Assembly (NCBI GenBank): GCA_014338405.1
Contig: JTDE01000223.1
Coordinates: forward strand, 61,035 to 125,034
Direction of reading: 5' to 3'
DNA from: Paragonimus skrjabini miyazakii
Taxonomy: Eukaryota; Platyhelminthes; Trematoda; Plagiorchiida; Troglotrematidae
DNA length: 64,000 nucleotides
The notes under the pieces were generated by a model, which saw nothing but the letters and a program-made list of their open reading frames with translations, ran no database searches and was not told where the DNA came from. A program made the translations under genes and the position numbers. Positions 45,370 to 56,600 of the stretch are shown here, in pieces (within the stretch, counting starts at the first letter, position 1; each line of letters opens with the position of its first letter).

Positions 45370-47530
45370 CAAGTTCATCAATCTCGTCACCATCTTTGAT
45401 CAGTAACTTTCGTTCAAAAGTTCTTCTGCACAACTTTTCTCCACTTTCTCATAAAATCAAGAGAGCAAACATCCTTCATCGATGTGCACATAGACAACAT
45501 GAGCTTATCCAACAAACTTGTTTACGTAAGACATTTAACGTGTGATGTTAATCTGATTTCCCTTGATTTTCAGAAGAGCTGACCTTCAGAAGGTATCAAC
45601 CAGATTGATCTGAGCGTTCTTTTGTGCTTTGTACACAGTCATGACTCCGCAGTAAGGTGAGTTTATGGTTCTACGGTTTCTATTGTTAAGAAAATCCCGA
45701 CATCCACATTCACTGAGAAACTTCAGTTATCCGAAAGTCGTGATGCTATTTGGCTGCAAGTGACAATATGCAAACGAGACAACACGAATGAGGATCGTAT
45801 TTCGTTAATCCTCATGCAGCACATCTAATTAATACGCTGCCTTTAAAAACTCAGGAAACCTATTAGGACTTCAGCGTTCAGCTTCTCTTCTGATTGTTAT
45901 GCTTAAACTCAGTGCACTCAAGATGAATCGATTATAATTGTCCCACTGTGACCCTGAGAATGGTGTTACGACAGAAGCCCTGGACAAAACGACATCGCCT
46001 GGATAAAGCATCATTCAGACCAGATTCCATTTCCGACTGACCTAGATATCAGAAACCAGAATGATCTGTTGGACAGCGTGGACATCAAACTCTCACTCAG
46101 ACACGAGTTTTCAAATGTAACAAGAAACTGTAACAAGAAAACTGGAAGCATTCAGTTTGAATCTTTAATAGGATTGATCTTGAAAGTCCTAGAAACCATT
46201 TGGTTTCAATCCTTCTCACCAGTCTTTGTGTAGACCCCGAATTGTCATAAGTTTCAAAAGGTTATTCAGAAGATAAACCACTTGTTTCTGCCGTGTGGAA
46301 CACTTATTCATCCAGGTGATGATTCACACTTATTTTACGCGCATAAGCTTATTGACAGCTCAGTAGACCAAAACATTTTCCACACAGGTAAAATTGGTGC
46401 AGGCAAGAAATATGTGAACGAACCATACTCTTACAACTAAAAATTGTGTTCAAAAGTGATATTTTATTAAGAAGCATTTGTTGACAGTTCTTCCCCTGCA
46501 AATCTTCAACGGGCAGATTTCCGACTACGATGTACTTACCGAAATATTCAAACGGTTTTGTTCGACTATCTACAGGCTTACAAAACTGTCATCTATCTTT
46601 TCTTTTGCAAAGCTTCCGACGACCAGTCCTGAGTGACCTATTTTCTGTACTATATTTTGAGCAGTGTGTTTAGGGTTAACTTGTAGAGTACAATGAGTCA
46701 ACGTATGATCCACACTTGGATTGCACCAAGCACAATCTCTCTCACCGGTTTCTGCAAGGATTTTAAAAAAGAGCGCTTGGTTCCTTATTATGTCTCGATA
46801 TTATCAGTGACATTTCGGACCACATTTTCAGCAGTTCTGTATCTACATCGATAACTTAGAAAACAAGAATACCCGTGATCCCAGTGCATGAGCAGATCAT
46901 TGTTCATACGATCAGGCGTTGCTCAAACCACTGAAGTCTTCTTGTGTTTGTCATTAAGTGTGACAAGGTCACTCAGTGTAAGTTTTAACAGTGCCTTTGT
47001 GGTTCACAGCGCATTTTTTGGAGTAGACATTAAAAGATTTGGTCAAAAGAACAATCTAAATATCTGAATGTTGCCTGATTGGTGTTTGGCTAATCATTAT
47101 GAGATGGTTGCAGCAAAGAAGATTGCTACTTCTGGAATTAATAAGCAGGCCATCTACAGCATCGGCAATAAATCATTTCGTAAACTTTACGGGGTTTGCA
47201 AGAGCTGTATTTGTGTATCGCAACCAGAGCATGTCCACTGCACAGCTACCTAGCTGCCTCTGATGAGTGACATGACTTGTGAGTTACAACTTGAAGTTCT
47301 TGACTGATATCCACTTTCGGTTTTAGCTCAATGCATGCACACTTTCAATAACATCGATTCTGTCGAACACTTTTACGTCTTGGCGCTAATAGTGGCCGAT
47401 AGGATTATTAACAATAACTCGTTTCCAATGTTTGGCCCCCAGGTCGACTGATGCCTGGTAGTATCGAAACGGACCGACTGCAATCGGATGATTCAGGCCT
47501 CCAGTCTCGAACGTGCTTAGTAATAGGTAA
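45370..47530 (+). pseudogene. Ancient LINE-A copy (endonuclease to 3' tail), almost unrecognisable
   Basis: No useful open frame remains, but the DNA keeps LINE-A order. 45375-45560 resembles 34270-34440. 45640-45760 resembles the endonuclease at 34520-34660 (GATGCTATTTGGCTGCAAGT against GATGCTCTGTGGCTTCGACT). 45985-46110 resembles 34890-35000. 46760-46895 resembles the RT motif B/C region at 36240-36370, and 46970-47140 the region at 36440-36610 (CTAATCATTATGAGATGG). 47220-47330 resembles the C-terminal region, and 47455-47530 the 3' tail. It is far more diverged than the copies at the left of the window. Confidence 0.6.
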
Positions 47531-48425
47531 AACAACTGAAAATTAATTTCTTCACTGCAATCTGATATTTACATTCCAGAATTGACTTCAGTAGATCAAT
47601 ATAACGATTTGATTGTTCAATAGCTGATGAGTGAGTTAAAGACTGAAAACGCATTTTCTACCGCCTGGTTAAGTTTTGGAAAACTGTGTTGACGTCAGCA
47701 TGGATAAACAGCAATCATGAAAAACTGATGTAACACTGCCCCCTAAAAACATATTGACTGTCATAATTGCAGCGAAATCAAAATAACCAGGGGGTTTCTC
47801 AAAGAAAAAACAAATTGGTTACCACCCATTGCTTCGGTTAAGCTAATGTGAGCATACAGATTTATATTATTTTACTCAAATAGTCATTGTTATAAAATAT
47901 CTAAACTTTTGACCGAAAGGATGTATTCACAAAGACCAGTGGTAGTGTACCTGAGTGAGCCACTGTCCTATAAGAATGAAGTTTGACTAACAAGATTCCA
48001 GGGCCCTTACTTGTATGACTTCTCGTGACCTCGCAGACAACTTTCTAACGATAATGCAATCACTACCTTTTGAAGACTTTCAGAAAGATGAAACTAAGTG
48101 AAAACAAGATCTCCCACAAATATTATTTACACAGGTAAGTAGAGATTATGAAATTTCATCCGACACTCTTACACAGGGTTTACACGTTTTAATACTGTTT
48201 TGCAACAGCTCAAAGACAACAGTCCAATATAATCGCATTTTTTGTAGGGCCTATTAATACCACTGGGTCAATAGACTCAAGCAGTATCCGGGGTTAGACT
48301 AAACAAAGCGTTCAAAATACATGCGTTGCATTTGTAGAAAAATGACAGTTTCATTGTGCCAGACAAAACCTAGCCCCCAATAATTGTCTGTTCTTAGTTA
48401 TAAATGAATGGCAGATTAGTGACTA
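47531..48425. other. Unassigned stretch
   Basis: No gene was recognised. A 51-base plus-strand segment at 48084-48134 is flanked by CTTTCAG and GTAAGT and is open in one frame; alone it is too short to call. Confidence 0.35.
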
Positions 48426-48580
48426 CTAGCCTCCCACGCCTTTCTTGAGGTCTACTTTAGCAACCATTACAGCTTTTCGAATTAGGTGTTGTGAATGCAC
48501 ATCCCAAATCTCCAATAAGGGCACTTGTGCGCCCTTGTTTTCATCGACAGGAGGGCATCCCTTAAAAACATCGAAGACAG
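48426..48580 (-). CDS. Candidate host exon
   Basis: Minus strand: a good 3' splice site (CCCTATCATTCTTGCAG, ending at 48581) precedes a frame reading VFDVFKGCPPVDENKGAQVP, LLEIWDVHSQHLIRKAVM and VAKVDLKKGVGG before TAG at 48426-48428. The sequence looks like a real protein and has no transposon motif. It could be a terminal exon, or it could end earlier at an unseen donor. No polyadenylation signal is obvious downstream. The family is unknown. Confidence 0.35.
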
Positions 48581-48745
48581 CTGCAAGAATGATAGGGTTT
48601 AAAATTATCCACATTTCCTAAGAAGTTACTGAAGATTAATTTTGTCTAATAATCTGAATGTCTGAAGCAACGAAGCATGCACCAACAGGAAGCGTACTGA
48701 GACGATTACTTGAAACACAATACTCGGTTCAACTAAAGCTGTGGG

Positions 48746-49037
48746 TCAGTTACATTTGATCAAGTTGGTGTATCTACTAAAAAGGAAAATCGGAAGCCAG
48801 AACGAGTCTGGAACTCTGATTTGGTGGGATTGAATTCCGTTAGAAAGTACAAAGTCCACCATAAAACATATTTGTCTCAGATGGTGCCTGATGGATCTGT
48901 TCACATGTAGTAGTACTCTCAATGCAATACTGAAAAGGTTAATCGTATAGTTAAGCTTTCCTTGAACCCTGTCTAGGACAATTGCAAGTCGCATAAGCAG
49001 CGTTGATATCACGGGTTCCAAGTAAATTTGAAAAATG
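48746..49037 (-). CDS. Candidate host exon, helical protein
   Basis: Minus strand: a pyrimidine-rich tract ending CTAACTTTTAG (AG at 49038-49039) precedes a 97-codon frame to the TGA at 48746. It reads IFQIYLEPVISTLLMRLAIV, LDRVQGKLNYTINLFSIALR, VLLHVNRSIRHHLRQICFM. The regular Leu/Ile spacing suggests paired helices, as in HEAT or armadillo scaffolds, but that is only an impression. A GT inside the frame (after MVDF, about 48854) could be the true donor. No family was recognised. Confidence 0.35.
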
Positions 49038-49049
49038 CTAAAAGTTAGA

Positions 49050-50317
49050 AATATTCAAGAAGATACAAAGGGCATAATCACCCAGAAGACAGTCAAAGGA
49101 TGAGAGACACACAATTCCCAGTAACAGCACGTCATGATCACTGAGTTTTACATGTAGCCAAACGCTAATGCACAAAGTAGGATAACTGATATCACTATGT
49201 AGGAACGGTTAAGTTAGGTTTAGTCAAAAATATTTAGATATAAACGCCGTGCGCCTTTTGGGGGAGAAGCTAAGACTATTAATCTATTTATTGCTTGTTT
49301 ATGGCATCAGTAAGAAGATGAGAAAAAGGATGTCTGCGATACGTTGGTTATCTTAGTTCTGGTAGTTTGTTTATCACGTTGAGGCAGTTTTTTTGGTCGT
49401 AGTTCAAGACTGGTTCATGATGTTTGACCTCAGAGTGGATATATGTGTATGCAAGAAGAGATGAAGGTTGCCTACTTTAATCTGCTCGGTGTTACAAAAC
49501 AGTTGACGTGAACTTGCGTTTTGATCATTCGGTGCTGTACGAGCACAGTAGTTCAGTCTTGTAATCACTTATGTTTTTCCAGAGGACGACGTTTATTTTT
49601 GATAACTACTCAAATATTTGTTGTTATTTAGAAGTCCCTTAATCGGTGACAAGAAGAGAGAAATGGTAGATTATAATTCATATTTACCTATATTATGGGC
49701 CACTTATTTAGGCTTAGCACTAACTTTGATCTTTACGAACACCATTTTGAAGATTTGTCAGTCATTTTCTGTTTTACGGTATACCTTGAACGACATCTAA
49801 ATTGATTGCTCAGTCCATGATATCAATCATGATAATGATTAATTCTCTTTACTAAATACCTGGACAACACGACTGTCCCGTGAGAATTTTCTGATAGTCC
49901 TTTTTGTGAAACGCAACGGTACACTGAATGTTCCATCATAACTATAGCTGCGCACTTTCAGACCGCTGATAGGATATTAAGTGATAAACTCCACTACGGC
50001 TTCTGTACAACAGTATCATCAAATCATATTCTTCAGGATAACTACTCAACTTTAATGTGTATTAAACCTGAAATGATAAACCTTCGCTGGCCTGACCATC
50101 ACGACTGTTATATGAGAATCGCCAGTAATCCCAGAGTACCCTTAGAGAACAAACAATTGAACAAATATTTGCACAACGACGGAAAAAGACAGACAAAATG
50201 CATTGTACACATAAAAATTACTTTAATGCAAAAAAATAGAATTAATCCGTTCCTGAATTAAAAGCACACAGACTCGTCGTTGTTACCGACTAATTTCCAT
50301 GCCATTCTCATACTTAC
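49050..50317. other. Non-coding stretch
   Basis: No gene, repeat or tandem array was recognised. Short frames only. Confidence 0.4.
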
Positions 50318-50345
50318 TCCATCCAGTGCTATGCGTAGGAGAAGT
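50318..50345 (-). CDS. Candidate 28-base micro-exon
   Basis: Minus strand: TGTATTGTGCAG precedes 28 bases, followed by the strong donor GTAAGTATGAG. One frame reads LLLRIALDG. It lies between other minus-strand candidate exons. A segment this short with good splice sites can arise by chance, so it counts only if the neighbours are real. Confidence 0.2.
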
Positions 50346-51745
50346 CTGCACAATACAAATTATGCAATGTTAGTATACTTACTACTGAAGGTACTAACTA
50401 GGGGTTCAGATTTTTTTAAACAGTGCGAATGGTCACTGTCGGAACGAATTTATGCTTTTAAAACACTGCAACCATACCAACTTCCCCCGTAAACCTGCTT
50501 TGTCAAAACCAAAGTCAAAAAGTCCAGGAAACCAACTAGTGATTAATTATGACAGGGCCAAACGGCGCAAACATTTAACTGGCGCAAAGTTTTATGTTAG
50601 ATCGACATGAACAAACCGAGATAATATTGCAGAGTGAATGAAGTTTGGTGTCCTGTTCATAAAGATAAACACGTTTCCGGTAAAAGTATACTTAAAATTC
50701 TATCACATATTGGGTTTGAAGTGAAGTAGATAGCTTCCAAATGGACCGTTTGGGATGCCTGTATAAGAGTAGCTATTTACGGAGGTCTCTTGAACCAGCT
50801 ATGGATCAGAAATTTAACCAGCATCATTGAATTAACACAGCAGATGAGAATAACTTAAAGTCTTGTATGTCTCATAAAATGAATCAGTTTGCATACTCTC
50901 ATACAATTGATTATTGTGCATAAGTTTCCGTGTACATGGTTGGTGGTATCCGGTTCAGATTAACCTCTCAAAATGACCGAGGCCAAAGGAAGCCTGCGCC
51001 TAACCATTATCGCAAGTGGCTTCTGCTGCACCACTTGCGGACCCACCCACACACCACGTTTACGGTGTAAACTCGAAGGAATAAGACTAGTAGGCGTGTG
51101 AGTGAGGTCTTTGTGTCCAGCCGGTCAGTGCTGGTTAGCCAATTGATTGGCTAGCACAAAAAGGAAACCCTTATTTCTCGGAAAATAAACGCAAAAAGAA
51201 ACCGCAATGACAGGATCTATACTGAGAAGAAAGATATGCAAGCTGTAATACAGGGATAACTTCAGCTAGGGAGTGCACGCTAATACATTTTAGAAAGGAT
51301 AAGGATTAAAACAATACATACGTACATACAAGTTTATGCATAAATATGAGTTCCTAAGGATAGACAAGCCTACAAACATGAAATCTGCCTCATATGCTCA
51401 GTGTGAGTAAGTGAACACAATACAACCACGTAATTTTAAGCGGAAAATTTTCACTATATTCATTATTGACAATTCAAGTTGACAAAATACCTTACACCCC
51501 ACGGAAGGTGAATTTTTAGATTATTTACATACGCACATTTTCAGTCAAACAAATTTGCCTACGTCACCCAATCATTAGTAAAACTGTATAAGTCAAAGAC
51601 AGATGGAAGTCATTAGCCGCGATTATTATCAATCGTGTAAAAATATCCGTTAACTCAGTTCCGAAGTTAGGTTTGTGCAGAAAACGAATGGAAGAAGGAA
51701 TAGCAGAAGAATCGTAAACCGGTACTTGCAAATGAATGTTTTTAC
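50346..51745. other. Non-coding stretch with a structured GC-richer block
   Basis: Most is AT-rich without features. At 50945-51180 GC is higher, and the block includes a hairpin TAGCCAAT / ATTGGCTA (51136-51143, 51146-51153) extended by GTGC / GCAC, and an imperfect inverted pair CAAGTGG / CCACTTG at about 51013-51040. It could be a short interspersed element or structured RNA. There is no second copy in the window. Confidence 0.35.
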
Positions 51746-51839
51746 AAGATACTAGCGGAGGATTCGGAAAAACTCTTGCGGAGGTCCGAAGGGTGAATTT
51801 TGTCAGATAGGAGTTTCACTGGAAAGTTGTTTGTACATT
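51746..51839 (-). CDS. Candidate host exon
   Basis: Minus strand: GCTTCCAATCATTTCAG (ends 51840) precedes a 94-base segment whose open frame reads CTNNFPVKLLSDKIHPSDLR then KSFSESSAS. It is followed by a possible donor GTAAAAAC. Both splice sites are reasonable. No family was recognised. Confidence 0.3.
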
Positions 51840-52509
51840 CTGAAATGATTGGAAGCAGTAATACCAGCGAATTGTTTATGAGGAACGCGATTGCAACAGG
51901 GTGAATGTTTTGGGGTTCTGGCGAAAACTCCAAATTACTTCGACAACAAACCGGAGACAAAAACAAGTGAAAAGTACATCCACTGTGAAGCACACGAACC
52001 TTAATGAAACCAACATACGATTGATGGGAAATGAAGAGACAGACAGAGTTCAAGCGATGGACATAAAACGATATTTACGGATTTGGTGAGAACATCATTA
52101 ACATGAAATGACCAGGTCGAATTTTATTCAAAGAATTCCTCAGATATTTAACAGAAAACAATCGAGGTGAAAGTTTATTAACTACTTAAGGGAGTCAGCA
52201 TGCAGTGGAAATGGTCTCAAGTTGATTCATCTTAATGAGAAGAGTAAAATGTCAACTCGTTTGGATGTGTTAAGAGATAATATAGGAGGCTCAGATCAAC
52301 TTTTCAGCTCGAATAAGTTATTCAGAGGAGCGAATGGAAAAAACCTAGCTGAATGCCTGCTGCTCAACACCATGACATCTGCGTATTTGTTTATAGGTTT
52401 GTAGTTGTTTAAAAGCACAAATAAAATATGAATTTAAAATAGGCAACGGGAGGGGATTGCAATCTGAAGAACATTGCAGACTGCGATTAATGGAGTGAGG
52501 CATAACCAT

Positions 52510-52780
52510 CTAACTGAATAAGTCAACGTTGATTTTGTGAAGTAATCTTGTAAAAGCCCGACAGTTAAAACTTCGCCGCTCCATCAACCTTTCCGAAAGC
52601 AACACCGTAGTCTGAGGAATAGAAGTAAACAGCTGCGGATTCTTCGACAGGCGGTGACAAAAGTGAATAGAATAGATAAGCGAGAACGGCCAAGATTGAG
52701 CATGGGCGACGACAGGCAACTGATCAGAACCCATGGTGATCACCTGAGTTTGCATTCGAGCAGGACGGAGATTTTTAAAA
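52510..52780 (-). CDS. Candidate host exon, about 90 codons
   Basis: The minus-strand frame reads FKNLRPARMQTQVITMGSDQ, LPVVAHAQSWPFSLIYSIHF, LSKNPQLFTSIPQTTVLL and FNCRAFTRLLHKINVDL before TAG at 52510-52512. The segment is visibly richer in G and C than its surroundings and uses varied codons, as coding DNA would. The 3' splice site (GACTGACAG, ending at 52781) has a poor pyrimidine tract; an upstream in-frame ATG near 52800 would alternatively make this a first exon. No family was recognised. Confidence 0.4.
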
Positions 52781-53464
52781 CTGTCAGTCATCATCATCAA
52801 CATAGATAGCAATACATCAGCGGTTCACACTGATACTCAACTGCCACACAACCATGAAGAAGAAGAAACAAACCCTGTTTAGGAAGAGACAGGAAAAAAA
52901 GGAGAGGGGAGGGAACCTAATCGCTAAAAATAGCTACGTCTACATTCAAAAATACAACAACAAGGCGCCTACACACTTAATTGAGATGAGACGAAAGCGA
53001 CTCGTTCACTTTTAATAAATTGGCGTTATGTGTGCCGTTACGCAGTTTTACATTGTCTGAAAAATTGAATGAATAAGTCCGCCATGTAGTCATGAAGATT
53101 TTACACGTTTTCAAGATTAGTCGGTGATAAGTCATTTGGTGAGCTTGTTTCGCTGAATTTCAATTACATAAGACTTGTTTTCCAAGGATAGTAAACATCG
53201 AAGTGGAAATCTACTTGGCTCATCAGCTGATCACAAAAAATAAACGAATCGTGTTGACCAAACAGGGTCGAATCGGATGAAGGTATCATTTCCCTAAGCC
53301 TAGTATAGTTACCAAAAGAAACTACCGACATATGATTCTTCTACTCCCGCAACAAGTAAAGAGTTTATTATACGTATTACTGTAAAACGTAAAAAATAAA
53401 TCCGCAATAAATTGATCAGGATTACCATTTAAGGCACTCTTAGAGACTGTGGAAAACTGTGTTA

Positions 53465-53625
53465 TCAAAAAAGGTTGAATCGAGATGTGCGTCGAAACGC
53501 GTGGAAAAGATCAGAAGTTTGTTTGGGCCGAAACTCGGTTGAAATCACTTTTTGCAATACTTGATGAAATGTGAAGAACATCCAAAAGCGATAATAGACA
53601 GCTATCAACAAACCTCCCAGTTTCA
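53465..53625 (-). CDS. Candidate host exon
   Basis: Minus strand: a strong 3' splice site, CCCAAATGTCCTTCCAG (ends 53626), precedes a frame reading KLGGLLIAVYYRFWMFFTFH, QVLQKVISTEFRPKQTSD and LFHAFRRTSRFNLF to TGA at 53465. The donor is unclear. No family was recognised. It lies upstream, in gene order, of the candidate at 52510-52780. Confidence 0.28.
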
Positions 53626-53699
53626 CTGGAAGGACATTTGGGAGATGAATCAACATGACGTATTGTATTTTAAACACTATTTACGAATGTGAGCTCACG

Positions 53700-56600
53700 G
53701 TAGTCAATTAGGTAACTCGCATGAACACCCGGAAGAATAAACAGAACCCGCACGGACGTGTAGTATTAAGCACTGGTGTACTTAATGACTTCTCCACCAT
53801 GCGTTCTTTAACACACAGAGCGATCCGAGTGATGACACCGGAAGCATTCAATGGGGACAGCTTCGGCTTCTTTTTCATTTATCGGGAAACCATGTTTTCT
53901 TTAAAGTAATCAAGCACAAGTTGGCTTATTCACGGAAATGGATGATTGGGTATCGTTAACCTAAAGTTATTGTTTCTAAAGCCTACTGTTTTGGTGATTA
54001 ATTTACCATATTTGACAAGAATTTACCTGAATGCTTTTGCACAGCTTTGGCAGGTTCTCCTTCCGTCGTGGGTAGTTTACTTAGTGAATTTTGAAACGTT
54101 TGACACCTGCACTGTTTTACACTTATTATCCTCATGGTCCTTGCCGACAGTGTGTAAATGTTTCTTTGTTTAATCAGCAAAAATATCGATATTCTAACGA
54201 ATGAGATGTCCCTCTGATTGTCCTTAATGATTGGACAATCAGGAGATTATTATACGGGTTTCTGGCTGAAGGCCCTGTTTACCCAAATCCTACTCTTTTC
54301 TTTAATGTATCTGATTGAATAGCGTAATCTCATGTGCAATATGTAAACCCTTTGTTGTGGAATACAACAAATAACATGTAAATGGAACTGTCAAAAGTAC
54401 AGCTTATTCGAGCAATTTGTGTTCACCAATCACTTCACAGCTTAGAGAACATGTGATGACTCTTTAGGTGGCTCCAGTAAGCAGTGGGCGATAATCATTC
54501 TCGAATAACGGTTATGGCATACAAATACATACGTTATAACCTCGTCATCTGTTCCATTCCACAAGTGTTATAGCTGACAGAACGCATGTAATAAGTAAGT
54601 AGTTAGGGAGTTTTTTAAATTCAACCGGAAATTGATGAACTTTTAAAGCAATCCTTTCGGAAAAGTATCGTGTTGGAGATGGAATACGGTTATTAGTCAC
54701 TATGTGCAAAATGGTGCATGGGAGCGATGTTTGGTTCTTAAAGAAACTCTGCTGATATAATTTAATGTATGGTCCAAAAAGGGACTTAAATTTAAGTAAT
54801 TTTTGTTAACAAAGAATGTCGTCCATCGCCAGTACGAGAAAAGACAGAAAACCAATGCAGATCGGTTACTCATTCCGTGTGTCAAATTGATTGTTATTTT
54901 ATCTACTTAAATTCACTGCAAATATGTAGAGTAACGATGGTGTTTAAACCAACGGTAGTTAGCATGTGTACCGATAAGTTGTTTTTCAAGGTTTTGTCAG
55001 ATCATCCTTGATCTCTATAGTTTGACTACAGAATTAACGTGTGGTAGGGGTGCTAAGCAAACGGTGGGCACAACAAGTAAGGTACATAATTAGCCGGGTC
55101 GTTCAGTGAAGCAAGAACAGTTCTGTCATAGTAAGACATATCCCCAGGGTACTCTAAATACCAGCCCCTTGAATTTGCTTCGTAAACTGAGTTCTCACGT
55201 ACGCCGTTTGTTGCTCCGTTTATTGCCTTCAGTAAAGATAAATGAATATAAATGCTTCTCAGAAAAGAAAAGTTTGATTTCTGCTGTTTGAATTAACACA
55301 ATCAGACACATTGTATGCGAGCTATTCGGATTGTTTCACAAAGATAGGAAAAATGCATATATAAAAGCCTAAGAAAAGCTCCCACATTGCAATGTTCAAT
55401 ATCATACCGATTCCAAATTCATTAGTCTCAAGTCACAAATCGACTCAACCAATGTTGGGTTATTCATCATGACTTGAGAAAAGGTAGGCTTACCTATCGA
55501 GCACTTGGTATCTCTTTTTGATTCGTCGGAGAATCAAGAACGTTGTCTGTCTGTCTTTCGAGCGACAATAAATATCAAAAGACGCCAGAGTAGTTAAGTT
55601 AGGTTGATGAGGCATGCAAACATCCATCATGGTACTGAAGATAAACCTCTAGTGATCTGGAAACTTGAAAAACCTGGATTAAAATAAACATTATAACCAG
55701 TTTTAAGAAAATTGGCAAATAACACATTGTTTTCTTGTGAACATTTAATTTCACGTCTGAGGTTCTGTAGGTGGCTCATCATTTTTCATAGCAAGCCAGG
55801 ATATTGAGATGAATGAGAAATCCACGGAACATGTGTTTAGAAAGGCTTGTCAGAACCGACGATTTCACTTCAATCTGAAGTTGAAAATTTACGCTTGGTA
55901 ACATTTTTACACATGCTAACGCTTTATCCCTACTTCCAATAACTACAAGTGATATATTCTTAAGATTCATCCAAACAGACCTTACTTCCTACCAAACACT
56001 AGGGTTAGTCACGATGTCTCGATAGAGGCCAGGGATACGGAAAGTTAGATGCATTTCTGATGAATTCGATGCAGTGAAACAGACTGAATTACTTACGTTA
56101 GGTTGGAACTATATATTTCAGTGTGACGTGAATAGCCCTTTTGAAATATTTACAGTGATAATCTATTCCAACATGGCTTTTACTTTCACACTGTTAACGG
56201 TATGTTCGTGTTGAGAAGGTATCTGTGCTTTGGCCAAATTTCAGGTAGTTGGTTATACCTTTTTAGGTTCTATTTCAACTGACGTTGGGTACGTATTGGA
56301 TGACGTCACATGATGCCTTCCGGGTATATTAAAATGTTACCACTATCAATCTACAACTATCTTGTACTTGCTTCACAAATGCTCCATTATGAGCCTAACT
56401 ACGAAGTTTGTAATCTTTTATAGGGCACTCTATGTAAAAAGTGGGTTGAGTACCGGTTATATCCATCGTTGGTAGTGCCTAACTATTTCCGTGTTCACAC
56501 ACCAAAATTAAGCACGACCACTCTGGAACCACAGAGGAATAAGATGGCTTTATTTGAATGTAGTCTGAGATAGAGTGGCACAGGGAACAATGTGCCGTGA

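Noticed and set aside
48084..48134. Plus-strand 51-base segment between CTTTCAG and GTAAGT
   Set aside because: It is open in one frame and has good splice sites, but it is short, alone on the plus strand and not recognisably protein-like. Chance is a sufficient explanation.
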